A DNA stretch of 38,127 nucleotides from Guptibacillus hwajinpoensis (lineage in GTDB: Bacteria; Bacillota; Bacilli; Bacillales; Bacillaceae_J), in the NCBI GenBank assembly GCA_016841285.1, contig JAENZK010000004.1:1-38127 (forward strand), written 5' to 3'. A program made the position numbers and the translations under genes. Below are positions 1 to 10,180 of the stretch, in pieces. The notes beneath the pieces were generated by a model. That model was not told the origin of the DNA, did no database searches, and was given only the letters and a program-made list of their open reading frames with translations. Position 1 is the first letter of the stretch, and each line of letters starts with the position of its first letter.

Positions 1-732
1 TTCTCTTGAAGCAATAATAATCTCTAACCATTGACCAAAGAGATTGGCCCCCATTTTTTTGTTGTTTTGATTGGGATGCAGTCGAAAATAGCTTAAAGCT
101 TCCGGAATATAAACTGCTTTTCCTTTGGACAGCAAGGATAGCCAAGCAGCCATATCATTGATTAACGAGTATTGTTTTCCTTGATAAATACCAAACTTAT
201 CAGTTAAATCTTTTTTTCTAAATAAAACGGTTGTAGGTTCACCGATGATATTAAGACATCGGGTTAAAGCAATATTACCAAATAGTCTCCCGTCTAGGAT
301 TCTTGTTTCATTAAATACTTTTGCCGTAGCACGGAGGGGTGACAAAAATTCACCTGATTCATTAATCGTTTGCCGGTAGGAAGTAACAAGAGTGATATTA
401 TCAAATTCGTCAAAGAAATACATCATTTTTTTGATTTTATCTTTATGAAATAAATCATCATCCATTAAGTAATTAATAAATTCACCAGTTGCTAGGTCAT
501 AGCATTTATGCCAATTTTCAAGAAATAAGTTTCTTTCATTTTTATAATATTTCAAAATTGAGGAATCAAAAGATGTTTGAATCATGTCTTTTACGCGATC
601 ATCGGAACTATCATCACAGATGATGATTTCGATATTAGGGTAGGACTGTTCTAAAACACTTTCAATAGCAAGTTTTAGCGTGTCAGGACGATTATAAGCA
701 GGTATAACAACACTTACTAATGGTTTTTCCAT
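1..732 (-). CDS. Family 2 glycosyltransferase (3' end truncated by window edge)
   Basis: Reverse-strand translation from ATG at 732: MEKPLVSVVIPAYNRPDTLKLAIESVLEQSYPNIEIIICDDSSDD...; GT-A fold motifs VVIPAYNRPDTL and DDSSDD. Open to window start; not in ORF track. Confidence 0.9.
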   Translation of the reverse strand, partial: MEKPLVSVVIPAYNRPDTLKLAIESVLEQSYPNIEIIICDDSSDDRVKDMIQTSFDSSILKYYKNERNLFLENWHKCYDLATGEFINYLMDDDLFHKDKIKKMMYFFDEFDNITLVTSYRQTINESGEFLSPLRATAKVFNETRILDGRLFGNIALTRCLNIIGEPTTVLFRKKDLTDKFGIYQGKQYSLINDMAAWLSLLSKGKAVYIPEALSYFRLHPNQNNKKMGANLFGQWLEIIIASRE

Positions 733-750
733 CATGCTCCCCCTAATCTA

Positions 751-1380
751 TCATAATCTTTTCTTTAAGGTTGCAGGGACTCCTGCGTACAATGTTTTCT
801 CTGGTACGTCTTCCTTTACAAAAGCTCCGCCACCAATGACCGACCAGGGCCCAATTGTAATTTTTTCACGAATGGAACTGCCAATTCCGATATAGCTCCC
901 TTCATGAATAGTTACGTTTCCGGCAATATTGGCACCAGGAGAGACGGTTACATAATCTTCAATTCGATCATCATGACTGATGTTTACCCCACGGTTAATA
1001 ATAACGAAATCCTTGATAATGACATTTGTAGTGATGATCGTACCCTCACAAATGACACTTCCGATTCCTATGCTATTTCGTTTTGAGATGAAGACTGAAG
1101 GATGTACCAATGTATCAGCAATTTGAAATCCATGTTTTATTGTTTTATTTGCTAGACGCTTCTTAAGCGCGGGGTCGCCTACACCTGCACATACGATTTT
1201 CACCTTATTTTGCAGTTCAAGTATGTCTTGCAAGTCCCCAAGGACAGGGATATCATCGATTATTTTTCCTTTAAACTCCGAGCGTTCATCTAAAAAACAA
1301 ACGACTTCTATGCCTATTTGTTCACATAGATGAAGTACTTCCCGACCATGACCACCACAGCCCCATATAACTAGTGCCAT
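751..1380 (-). CDS. NeuD-like sugar O-/N-acyltransferase (left-handed beta-helix hexapeptide repeats)
   Basis: N-terminal VIWGCGGHGREVLHLCEQ (PglD/NeuD nucleotide-binding type) followed by hexapeptide repeats and VIGGGAFVKEDVPEKTLYAGVPA. Confidence 0.88.
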   Translation of the reverse strand: MALVIWGCGGHGREVLHLCEQIGIEVVCFLDERSEFKGKIIDDIPVLGDLQDILELQNKVKIVCAGVGDPALKKRLANKTIKHGFQIADTLVHPSVFISKRNSIGIGSVICEGTIITTNVIIKDFVIINRGVNISHDDRIEDYVTVSPGANIAGNVTIHEGSYIGIGSSIREKITIGPWSVIGGGAFVKEDVPEKTLYAGVPATLKKRL

Positions 1381-2513
1381 TATGATGAAACCAGCCCTTC
1401 CACGATCAAGTTAACATCTTCGAGAGTCATTTCTTCCCAAAGGGGCAAACTCAGGATCCGGCTTGATAGTTCTTCTGTTACTGGCAAGGGTGTTCGTGGA
1501 TAGTTCATAAATTGTGGGTGAGTATGGCAAGATGGGGAAAAATAAGTACGTGCTTCAATGTTCCGATTGGCAAGTGAATTTATGATATCATTATTTTTTT
1601 TGCCTTTAGGGCAAGCAATTGGCATAAATTGATGCGGGATAGTTCCTTTATTTTTTTGCAATTTCCAACCTTTAGAAAGTAAGTCTTTTTGGGATAACTC
1701 CTTAAGATACCATGAATAAATTTGTTGCCTTGTTTTTGCTTTTTGGCTGTAAACTTCGAGAGTAGATAAACCGATTGCAGCTGTATACTCAGATATTTTT
1801 CCGTTAAGTCCGATAGTGTCTGTAACCCTATTTAGCGAAAAGCCAAAATTCTCAGCCTGCCGAATTTTCGAAATTTGATCTGAATTTCCACTGTAAATGA
1901 GTCCACCTTCTCCAATTCCGAAAGACTTAGTGGCATGAAAGCTGTAGACCACACACCCTGGGAAGTCTTTTCCAAAGTGACATTTATGATGGGTTGCACC
2001 AAAGCTTGCAGCGGCATCTATAACGACTGGAATCCCAGATTGGTGCCATTGTTGATAAATTTCAAGATTCATATTATTCCCAAATGTAGCATAGGGAACA
2101 ACCACAGCTACTTGATCTCCTAATTTTTGCATTGTTTCGTTTAGAAGTTCCTCATTCATGCACCAATCATCGGCACGTATATCAACAAAATAAGGCTCTA
2201 ACCCACACCATAAGGCAGCCAAAGGAGTTGCAGCGAATGTGAAACTTGGCATCAAAGCATATTTTCCATTTGGACGCTTGCAATGTGATATGGCTAAAAT
2301 TAAGCCGATTGTCGCATTGCTAACGGTTGTTATCTCGCCTGAATTATCAAAGTATTCATGTAGGATTCGTTGTTCAAAGCGCTTATTGAGAGGGCCAAAA
2401 TTACTGTAGATTCGAGAAGTGTCGATCTCAGACAAATAAGGTAGCAATGTTTCTTTCTTTACTAGGTTTGGTCGTAAAAAAGGGATTTTTTTCATGATAG
2501 TACGGCTCTTCAA
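1380..2513 (-). CDS. DegT/DnrJ/EryC1/StrS-family aminotransferase
   Basis: VIDAAASFGATH and SFHATKSFGIGEGG (PLP-lysine region); stop overlaps start of the acyltransferase. Likely start is MKKIPFLRPN (7th codon). Confidence 0.88.
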   Translation of the reverse strand: MKSRTIMKKIPFLRPNLVKKETLLPYLSEIDTSRIYSNFGPLNKRFEQRILHEYFDNSGEITTVSNATIGLILAISHCKRPNGKYALMPSFTFAATPLAALWCGLEPYFVDIRADDWCMNEELLNETMQKLGDQVAVVVPYATFGNNMNLEIYQQWHQSGIPVVIDAAASFGATHHKCHFGKDFPGCVVYSFHATKSFGIGEGGLIYSGNSDQISKIRQAENFGFSLNRVTDTIGLNGKISEYTAAIGLSTLEVYSQKAKTRQQIYSWYLKELSQKDLLSKGWKLQKNKGTIPHQFMPIACPKGKKNNDIINSLANRNIEARTYFSPSCHTHPQFMNYPRTPLPVTEELSSRILSLPLWEEMTLEDVNLIVEGLVSS

Positions 2514-2681
2514 CTCCTTTCCAAATGTGAAATTTCTACCACACTTTAAAACTATGCAACTACATTCTATTCTTGAGTAATAGTTGTTGTTACAGGATGC
2601 CTCTAATGCATTTTATGCAGTAACAACTTTGTTGATTTCTCATATCTATAGAAGGAGTAAATTATTCCGAGGAGGAAAGAA

Positions 2682-4217
2682 ATGGCACTGGAGATGAAAC
2701 ATACACCATTATTAACAGCTCATTTATTTGTTTCACAATTGAATTCAATGGATGGATTTGATGAAATGGTTGATGAACTTGCTGAAGAAGGAATAATTGT
2801 TAGAATATACAGTCCTATTGATAAATTAATGGATGTAAATATTAAAAATCCGAGAGTTTATGTATCGTTAGGAACTGACTGGAAGGAATTTAGAACACTA
2901 AATGAGTTACCGCTTCATGAAAGAAAACGGTGGCTTCATTATGAATCACCTGCAGAGATTCAACCCTACAAATTGTTTCACTGTTGGCTAAAACAGACCG
3001 ACCCACTGCCGGACATTAGAACGATTCCTATGACGAAATTCTCTTCGGACACTCCATTAGTATCCGTATTCACCGCAAGCTACAGGTCCAAAGACAAAAT
3101 TCAGCGTCCGTATCACTCTTTATTAAATCAGACGTATCCTAATTGGGAATGGGTCATTGTTGATGATTCTGGAGATGAGGACGAGACATACAATAAGTCT
3201 TTACTTACACTTGATGATCCCCGCGTAAGGAGATATCGCCAGGATTCACGGAATGGATATATCGGTGCGATTAAGCGCTATGCAGCAGGATTATGTACAG
3301 GTGAGATTTTGGTAGAAGTCGATCATGATGATGATTTAACCCCTGATTGCTTAGAAAAGATTGTGAAAGCATTTTTAGAAAATCCAGATTGTGGGTTTGC
3401 GTTTGGGGATTGTACAGATGTTTACGCTGAGAATAACCATGCTCATTGGTATGGGTGGGATTGTGGCTATGGCTACAGTCTCTATTATCGAGTTTGGGTC
3501 CATAAAATGAATCGTTGGCAAAATGTCCAAAAGCATACAACCATTAATGGGAACACCTTACGACACTTGGTTGGTATGCCAAATCATCCACGTGCTTGGA
3601 CACGGGATTGCTATCATTTAGTTGGGGGGCATCGTGAAGAACTTTTGGTTGCAGATGACTACGATTTGCTGATACGAACATTTCTTTGTACAAAATATGT
3701 CGCCATTCCCGATTTGCTTTATATTCAATATCGAAATAAAGGGGGGGATAATTCTACATTTCTTAGAAATAAGCAAATTCAGATTCTTATAAATGAATTA
3801 AAAAATTATTATTATAATCGGATTTATACAAAAGTAAAAGAACTCGGGATGCCTGAACTTGTTCCCGATAACCGTATATGGCTAAGAGACCCAGACGATC
3901 CCGGTCGAAAAACGGCCCATGTTATTAACGAAGATCGATCGAAGGTTTCCATCTTGTTTCCATTACCATACTCTTGTTCAAATCAAGATCATAGTCAATT
4001 ATATAAGACATTGCAAAAGGGGATCGCAACAAATTTTAAAGATATCGAGGTCGTAGTTGTTGGTAATGTCCCGCAAGAGATTGAGTCCTTTGCGGCGAGA
4101 GCGCCAATGGGAGCTATCCGCTGGTGGCCGATGGAGCAGGAAGATTCTTTAGAAGCCTGCGTTGAATTTGCCAAGATTTGTGCTTCATGTTCGGAGAAAA
4201 TTGTTATTATACCTTAA
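2682..4217 (+). CDS. Family 2 glycosyltransferase with N-terminal extension
   Basis: PLVSVFTASYRSKDKIQRPYHSLLNQTYPNWEWVIVDDSGDEDET and VEVDHDDDLTPDCLEKI; RBS gaggagg upstream. Confidence 0.85.
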   Translation: MALEMKHTPLLTAHLFVSQLNSMDGFDEMVDELAEEGIIVRIYSPIDKLMDVNIKNPRVYVSLGTDWKEFRTLNELPLHERKRWLHYESPAEIQPYKLFHCWLKQTDPLPDIRTIPMTKFSSDTPLVSVFTASYRSKDKIQRPYHSLLNQTYPNWEWVIVDDSGDEDETYNKSLLTLDDPRVRRYRQDSRNGYIGAIKRYAAGLCTGEILVEVDHDDDLTPDCLEKIVKAFLENPDCGFAFGDCTDVYAENNHAHWYGWDCGYGYSLYYRVWVHKMNRWQNVQKHTTINGNTLRHLVGMPNHPRAWTRDCYHLVGGHREELLVADDYDLLIRTFLCTKYVAIPDLLYIQYRNKGGDNSTFLRNKQIQILINELKNYYYNRIYTKVKELGMPELVPDNRIWLRDPDDPGRKTAHVINEDRSKVSILFPLPYSCSNQDHSQLYKTLQKGIATNFKDIEVVVVGNVPQEIESFAARAPMGAIRWWPMEQEDSLEACVEFAKICASCSEKIVIIP

Positions 4218-4330
4218 AAGGCGCTGGTTGAAGCGTCTTATTTTCATTAGGGACAAACAACCATTTTTAATTAAATCCTAAACAGTGTGATACTTGTCTG
4301 AATAGTATAGTAGAAAATAGATTAGGGGTA

Positions 4331-4981
4331 GTGGTAAAAATGATCGATCTAAAAAATAGGCTGATCAATGAAAATGCACATAAGATACCTTTTATTTTCT
4401 ACTTGAAAAAAGGCAATGTATTAAAGAGCGTGGGTGTTGATAAAAGGAAACCATTTGTAACGATGTTTTTTATTCTAGATAACGAGGCGGATGAAGATTC
4501 AAACTGTTTAACGTTAGAGCCTTTGGTTCCAGTAAAGTATTGCAAACAAACATTACTTAAATCATCAGATATTAAAGTTAAAGTTAGAAAGGATTGTATT
4601 TTGGGAACACAATGTTTGCCAAATGCAGAGCTGGCGGATGTAGTGATTGAGCATCATCGTTATAAAGACAAAATATGTGGGAGATTTACTGTTCCGGCAG
4701 GCTTTTCTGAAACAGTCGTGTGGAAATCTAATGATGAAAATTTAATATCCAATTTATTGGAATTAGTCTACGATGAAGGGGATAAAGAATACCTGGAGGC
4801 GATTGTGGATTACGAAAATGGGTCTTCTAATACCTATAGACTATGCAAAAATGTACCGATTGATTTAGATATATCTAACGGACTATCTGTAAAAATAAAT
4901 AAAAAAGATAATTCTGCAAAGGCTTCAGGAAGTTTTTCCATGGAATATATGAGTGATGTTATAAAAAAAGTGATCTTGTAG
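4331..4981 (+). CDS. Hypothetical protein, 216 aa (start could be 4340)
   Basis: Long ORF with plausible RBS followed by a bidirectional hairpin; no family recognised. Confidence 0.6.
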   Translation: MVKMIDLKNRLINENAHKIPFIFYLKKGNVLKSVGVDKRKPFVTMFFILDNEADEDSNCLTLEPLVPVKYCKQTLLKSSDIKVKVRKDCILGTQCLPNAELADVVIEHHRYKDKICGRFTVPAGFSETVVWKSNDENLISNLLELVYDEGDKEYLEAIVDYENGSSNTYRLCKNVPIDLDISNGLSVKINKKDNSAKASGSFSMEYMSDVIKKVIL

Positions 4982-4996
4982 TGAAAATAAGGAATT

Positions 4997-5030
4997 AAAG
5001 CAGCACGGGTTATTCACCGGTGCTGCTTAT
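4997..5030. terminator. Bidirectional hairpin between convergent ORFs
   Basis: aagcagcac-gggttattcacc-ggtgctgctt; overlaps the stop of the 5010..5243 ORF. Confidence 0.6.
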
Positions 5031-5243
5031 TATTTCCTTTTGTTCTTTGATATGGATAAGGGACTTTTTTCTAATCCAATATTGAAAATTATCCAAAGGA
5101 AAGACACCGCGACTGTTGGAATTTTGCATTTGGATAACGACACTTTCTGGTGATACCTCTAATATTTTTAATCTTTCAGAGTTGTGCAGATTAGGCAAAA
5201 AATTTCCTTTAATCTCAAACTCCATGTTGCTTGATAGGTTCAT
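5010..5243 (-). CDS. Hypothetical protein, 77 aa
   Basis: ORF with gaggaag upstream of its ATG on the minus strand; no family recognised. Confidence 0.5.
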   Translation of the reverse strand: MNLSSNMEFEIKGNFLPNLHNSERLKILEVSPESVVIQMQNSNSRGVFPLDNFQYWIRKKSLIHIKEQKEIISSTGE

Positions 5244-5345
5244 GATAACAATCTTCCTCCTGATTTTAATTACATTTCTTATATATAGTATTAAAAATAC
5301 CCAACTTTAACAAATTTATCCGTATTTTAGTGTAACAGATTACCC

Positions 5346-5374
5346 TTGACATATTTTTGTTAGAATAATATATT
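5346..5374 (+). promoter_or_regulatory. Sigma-A-type promoter for nhaC
   Basis: TTGACA (5346-5351), 17-bp spacer, TATATT (5369-5374). Confidence 0.65.
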
Positions 5375-5437
5375 GAGATAGAATTATTTAGCGCGTAAAA
5401 GCGTTTAAGCGATGGCTTATTGGCTAGGAGGGCATAT

Positions 5438-6823
5438 ATGCAGAAAGATACGTCTGTTTTGAATATGAAGTCATTTGAAGCATTAATTATTATTATTTTT
5501 TTATTGGGATTCATTAGCTATTCTATTATTAAACTTGGAGTTGTACCCCATATTCCAATTACCCTCTCCATCATTGGGTTAATCGCATATGGACTAGTAA
5601 GAAAGGTTTCTATAAAAGAATTAGAAAAAGGGATGACAAACGGCGTGCAATCAGGTATAGGGGCCGTTTTTATATTTTTCTTTATTGGAATGTTGATAAG
5701 TAGTTGGATTGCGGGCGGAACAATTCCGACCTTTATTTACGCTGCACTTAACTTAGATAGCAGCCAGTATTTTTATACAATCGTCTTTTTAATTACCTCC
5801 ATTATTGGACTATTTATCGGTAGTTCATTAACAACAGCGGCAACATTAGGTGTTACATTTATAAGTGTAGCATCTGCTTTAGATTTATCTTTGGCTATTA
5901 CAGCAGGAGCTGTTATTTCCGGTGCTTTTTTCGGGGATAAATTATCTCCTTTATCAGATACTACAAATCTTAGTTCGATGGTTGCAGGTGTTGATCTATT
6001 TGAACATATTAAAAATATGCTGTGGACAACCATTCCTGCGTTTATAATTTCATTTGTTTTGTTTATGTTTTTGTCCCCGGGGAAGGGAATATCAAAAATT
6101 GATAAGATGGGTGAACTGAAAGGAATGCTTTTGGATTTGAATTTAGTTCATTGGTATTCTGTAATTCCATTTCTATTGCTCGCTATCTTGGCTGTGAAAA
6201 AGGTATCTGCGATCGTGACTCTTGGAGCTAGTACATTATCAGCACTGATCCTAACTCCGTTTGTACAGACTAATTTTCCGCTAGAAAAGATATTGTCTCT
6301 TCTATACTTTGGTTACAAGTCAGAAACCGGAAATAAAGAGATTGATTCCCTTTTAACAAGGGGCGGAATGGAAAGCATGATGTTTTCAATATCCTTAGTT
6401 TTATTAGCTCTTGCTATGGGTGGTTTGCTATTAAAACTGGGTATCATATCGGCATTATTAGAAGGAATTAAAAAGTATTTAATTAAACCTTCCATTTTAA
6501 TTTTCTCAACAGCGCTTTCTTCAATCGGAGTCAATTTTTTAATGGGGGAGCAATACCTTTCCATTCTATTGCCAGGGAATACATTTGTTCAATCTTATAA
6601 AGAAACCAATCTTCATCCTAAGAATTTGTCACGGGTATTAGAGGATGCGGGAACTGTTGTAAATCCACTAGTTCCATGGAGTGTTTGTGGGATCTTTTTA
6701 ACGGGAGTACTGGGTGTTCCAACAATAGAGTATGCTTTATTTTCATTTTTCTGCCTTCTATCACCACTTTTAACAATTATCGCAGGGATTACTGGGGTAT
6801 CAATTACGAAATTAAAAAAATAA
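5438..6823 (+). CDS. nhaC: Na+/H+ antiporter, NhaC family
   Basis: ATG at 5438 after taggaggg RBS; polytopic; GDKLSPLSDTTNLSSMVAGVDLFEHIKNMLWTT and DAGTVVNPLVPWSVCG are NhaC-type motifs. Confidence 0.85.
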   Translation: MQKDTSVLNMKSFEALIIIIFLLGFISYSIIKLGVVPHIPITLSIIGLIAYGLVRKVSIKELEKGMTNGVQSGIGAVFIFFFIGMLISSWIAGGTIPTFIYAALNLDSSQYFYTIVFLITSIIGLFIGSSLTTAATLGVTFISVASALDLSLAITAGAVISGAFFGDKLSPLSDTTNLSSMVAGVDLFEHIKNMLWTTIPAFIISFVLFMFLSPGKGISKIDKMGELKGMLLDLNLVHWYSVIPFLLLAILAVKKVSAIVTLGASTLSALILTPFVQTNFPLEKILSLLYFGYKSETGNKEIDSLLTRGGMESMMFSISLVLLALAMGGLLLKLGIISALLEGIKKYLIKPSILIFSTALSSIGVNFLMGEQYLSILLPGNTFVQSYKETNLHPKNLSRVLEDAGTVVNPLVPWSVCGIFLTGVLGVPTIEYALFSFFCLLSPLLTIIAGITGVSITKLKK

Positions 6824-6902
6824 AAAGAACTAAAAAAATATTGTGAAATAATAGTATCGGGATTAGAATAATAGAAACAATAAAATAGAGAGAAGGATCA
6901 CC

Positions 6903-7739
6903 TTGTGGATTATAGCCGCATTTATAACAATGATTTGCTTTGGTCTAAATAATCTTATTTTTAAATGGAGTACAGGGAAGGGCTATTCAAAGGTCCATAT
7001 TCAGTTCTACTTTTATTTTGTTGCCTTTCTATTATCGTTAGGCTATGGGATGATCGTCGGATTGACTCAATTTAATCTATTTACGATTGGCCTAGGTGCA
7101 ATTATTGGTATATTAAATGCAAATGGGAATATTCAAATGTCAAAGGCATTTGAAAAAGGCCCAGCCAGTTTAACGTCTCCGTTGATTGGAACGAATGTAC
7201 TTATCCCAATTCTAAGTGCAGCCCTTATTTTCCATGAACATATTACGCCAATTCAATGGGGCGGTATCGTGTTAATGCTTGGATCTGCGATCGTTATTCA
7301 ATATTCGCCAAAGGCAGGAGGAAATGTTCAGTATTCATCATGGATCATACGAATTTTCTTGGCTATTTTCTCGTTCGGAGCCCTAGGAATTTTGATGAAA
7401 ACGTCATCCTATTTGCACTTTGATTCATTAAACACCTTGATTTCCATGTATGGTGGTGGAAGTCTCTATCTTGCTATTAATAGTTTGATAGGAAAAGAAA
7501 AATGGATAGTGCGTGAAGCTAACACTGGGGCACTGGTTGGTGTAATCAGTGTTATTGGCTATGGCAGTTATTTCTTTGCTTTAAATACGGGAACGGCGAG
7601 CATTGTCTTTCCAATTGTAAGTTTAAATTGTTTGATTGTTGTTCTTGGCGGTTGCTGGGTCTTTAAGGAAAAACTTAAAAAATATCAATTGTTAGGCGTT
7701 GCTACGGCAATCCTTGGTATTGTGTTTACAAAATTATAA
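6903..7739 (+). CDS. EamA/DMT-family transporter
   Basis: Polytopic protein; repeated EamA-like halves; TTG start with aagga RBS. Confidence 0.8.
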   Translation: MWIIAAFITMICFGLNNLIFKWSTGKGYSKVHIQFYFYFVAFLLSLGYGMIVGLTQFNLFTIGLGAIIGILNANGNIQMSKAFEKGPASLTSPLIGTNVLIPILSAALIFHEHITPIQWGGIVLMLGSAIVIQYSPKAGGNVQYSSWIIRIFLAIFSFGALGILMKTSSYLHFDSLNTLISMYGGGSLYLAINSLIGKEKWIVREANTGALVGVISVIGYGSYFFALNTGTASIVFPIVSLNCLIVVLGGCWVFKEKLKKYQLLGVATAILGIVFTKL

Positions 7740-7750
7740 TATTAAAAAAC

Positions 7751-7801
7751 AAAAGACAAATTTAAAGAGGCTTTACGTTCCCTCTTTGAAATTGTCTTTT
7801 T
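7751..7801. terminator. Rho-independent terminator after the DMT transporter
   Basis: aaaagacaaatttaaagagg / cctctttgaaattgtctttt stem followed by T-tract. Confidence 0.75.
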
Positions 7802-7804
7802 AAT

Positions 7805-7833
7805 TTGATTCCCGAACGCTTATTCGCTAAAAT
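7805..7833 (+). promoter_or_regulatory. Sigma-A promoter of mrfA with a LexA/DinR-like imperfect palindrome in the spacer
   Basis: TTGATT (7805-7810), 17-bp spacer, TAAAAT (7828-7833); spacer contains CGAACGCTTATTCG (7813-7826). Confidence 0.5.
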
Positions 7834-7860
7834 AGAGATAGAGCAAATGAGGTGAAGATA

Positions 7861-10155
7861 ATGCAATTTCGAAAAAATTTGCAAGAGATCATCGAACAAA
7901 TTCAAACGGATGAACAGTTTTCAAACAATATCATTAACTGGCATACAATACCGGAAAGGGAGGCACAAACGGTTCCTTTCCCTGATTCAATAGATTCTCA
8001 GCTTAAACAAGCTTTGCAAAAAAGAGGTATTAAGGAGCTATATACTCACCAAGGGCACGCTTTTGAAACTACTAGAAAAGAAGAAAATTTTGTTGCGGTT
8101 ACACCGACAGCTTCTGGGAAGACGCTTTGTTATAACCTGCCCGTGTTACAGCAAATAATAGATGATCCGAGCAGCAGGGCCTTATATATTTTTCCCACAA
8201 AAGCCCTTGCCCAGGATCAGAAAAGTGAATTGAATGAATTGATCGAGGAGCTTGGAATAAATATTAATAGTTATACCTATGACGGGGATACCCCCTCAAA
8301 TATTCGTCAAAAGGTCCGCCAAGCTGGTCATATCGTGATTACAAATCCCGATATGCTGCACTCCGCGATCTTGCCGCATCATACAAAATGGGTCGCGTTA
8401 TTTGAAAATCTAAAATATATCGTTATTGATGAACTTCATATTTATAGAGGCGTGTTCGGAAGCCATGTGGCAAATGTGATCAGACGATTAAAGCGGATTT
8501 GTGAATTCTACGGAAGCAAACCAATCTTTATCTGCACATCTGCCACGATTGCCAACCCTAAAGAACTCGCAGAGAAATTAACTGGTGAAAAAGCGACACT
8601 TATTGATAAAAACGGCGCGCCAGCGGGCAAGAAGCACTTTGTTTTTTATAATCCACCAGTGGTTAACAAACCTTTAAATATTAGAAGAAGTGCAACTTTA
8701 GAGGTTAGAAAGATTGCAAGTGAATTTTTGAAAAATAAAATCCAGACAATCGTTTTTGCACGGAGCCGGGTAAGGGTGGAGATTCTCTTAACCTATTTGC
8801 AGGAGCTTGTCCAAAAGGAGTTAGGACCAAAGTCTATTCGTGGTTATCGGGGAGGCTACCTCCCAAAACAACGCCGTGAAATCGAATATGGCCTCCGTAA
8901 TGGTGATATTTACGGTGTAGTTAGTACCAATGCACTTGAATTAGGTGTGGATATCGGTCAACTCCAAGTATGTGTAATGACTGGCTATCCAGGGACAATT
9001 GCCAGCGCTTGGCAACAGGCGGGTCGAGCTGGTCGAAGGCAGGGAGAGGCACTGATATTTATGGTTGCATCCTCGACTCCGCTTGATCAATATGTGATTC
9101 AACACCCAGATTACTTTTTTAATCGTAGTCCGGAAACCGCCCGCATTAATCCTGATAATCTAATCATTTTAGTTGATCATTTAAAATGTGCGGCCTATGA
9201 ACTTCCGTTTAAGAAAGGGGACACTTTTGACGGAGTAGAACTTGAGGACATCCTCGAATTTTTAACAGAAGAACAAGTTCTCCATTTTAATAATGGTAAG
9301 TGGTTTTGGATGAACCAGTCCTTTCCTGCTCATAATATTAGCCTTCGCTCAGCATCTCAGGAAAATGTTGTCATTATTGATACATCTAACGTGGCTCATG
9401 TAAAGGTTATTGGTGAAATGGACCGTTTCAGCGCCATGACCTTATTGCATGATGAAGCGATCTATTTACATGAAGGCGTTCAATTCCAGGTAGAAAAACT
9501 GGACTGGGAAGAAAAGAAAGCATTTGTCAGGGAAGTTGATGTTGATTATTATACTGATGCTAATTTAGCAGTACAGTTACGGGTCCTGGAAGTGGATAAA
9601 GAGAGGGAAATGGAGCTAGCCTCTGTATCGTATGGTGAAGTTACAGTCCAAGCGATGGCGACAATTTTTAAAAAGATTAAGTTTGATACACATGAAAACA
9701 TTGGCTCGGGGCCTATCCATCTTCCTGAAGAGGAACTTCATACAAATGCTGCATGGATCAGCTTAAATGATGGGATTAAAAATAATTTGACCGAAAAGAA
9801 GCTGGAAGAAGGACTTATTGGAATTGCGAATTTACTACGGCATGTAGCACCATTACATGTTATGTGTGATCCCTCTGATCTCCATGTTGTACCGCAAGTG
9901 AAGGCCGTCCATTCCGAAAAACCAACCATCTTCCTGTATGATCGTTACCCCGGCGGGGTCGGATTAAGTGAAAAGGTGTATGAGATTATGGAGGACTTGC
10001 TTGTTGAAGCAGAGCGAATTATCAGCCATTGTGGGTGTGAATCAGGTTGTCCATCCTGTGTGGGAATGGAAGCAACAGGAGAAGACGGAAAACAATTAGC
10101 ATTAAAGCTTATTAAGTTGTTTCGTGATGATAAACAGAAAAAAGTGCTCCTATAA
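7861..10155 (+). CDS. mrfA: DEAD/DEAH-box helicase MrfA (YprA), with DUF1998 C-terminal four-Cys motif
   Basis: TPTASGKTLCYNLPV Walker A, DELH box, QQAGRAGRRQ motif VI, CGCESGCPSCVG; ATG at 7861 has the better RBS (gaggtg). Confidence 0.9.
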   Translation: MQFRKNLQEIIEQIQTDEQFSNNIINWHTIPEREAQTVPFPDSIDSQLKQALQKRGIKELYTHQGHAFETTRKEENFVAVTPTASGKTLCYNLPVLQQIIDDPSSRALYIFPTKALAQDQKSELNELIEELGININSYTYDGDTPSNIRQKVRQAGHIVITNPDMLHSAILPHHTKWVALFENLKYIVIDELHIYRGVFGSHVANVIRRLKRICEFYGSKPIFICTSATIANPKELAEKLTGEKATLIDKNGAPAGKKHFVFYNPPVVNKPLNIRRSATLEVRKIASEFLKNKIQTIVFARSRVRVEILLTYLQELVQKELGPKSIRGYRGGYLPKQRREIEYGLRNGDIYGVVSTNALELGVDIGQLQVCVMTGYPGTIASAWQQAGRAGRRQGEALIFMVASSTPLDQYVIQHPDYFFNRSPETARINPDNLIILVDHLKCAAYELPFKKGDTFDGVELEDILEFLTEEQVLHFNNGKWFWMNQSFPAHNISLRSASQENVVIIDTSNVAHVKVIGEMDRFSAMTLLHDEAIYLHEGVQFQVEKLDWEEKKAFVREVDVDYYTDANLAVQLRVLEVDKEREMELASVSYGEVTVQAMATIFKKIKFDTHENIGSGPIHLPEEELHTNAAWISLNDGIKNNLTEKKLEEGLIGIANLLRHVAPLHVMCDPSDLHVVPQVKAVHSEKPTIFLYDRYPGGVGLSEKVYEIMEDLLVEAERIISHCGCESGCPSCVGMEATGEDGKQLALKLIKLFRDDKQKKVLL

Positions 10156-10180
10156 TTTACTTTATGAATTATAGGAGTTC
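10147..10180 (+). terminator. Rho-independent terminator after mrfA
   Basis: ctcctataatt-tactttatg-aattataggag (11-bp perfect stem) followed by ttctttttc. Confidence 0.75.

Noticed and set aside
3271-3540. 89-aa minus-strand ORF inside the GT2 gene
   Set aside because: Antisense to a clear glycosyltransferase coding sequence, no RBS.
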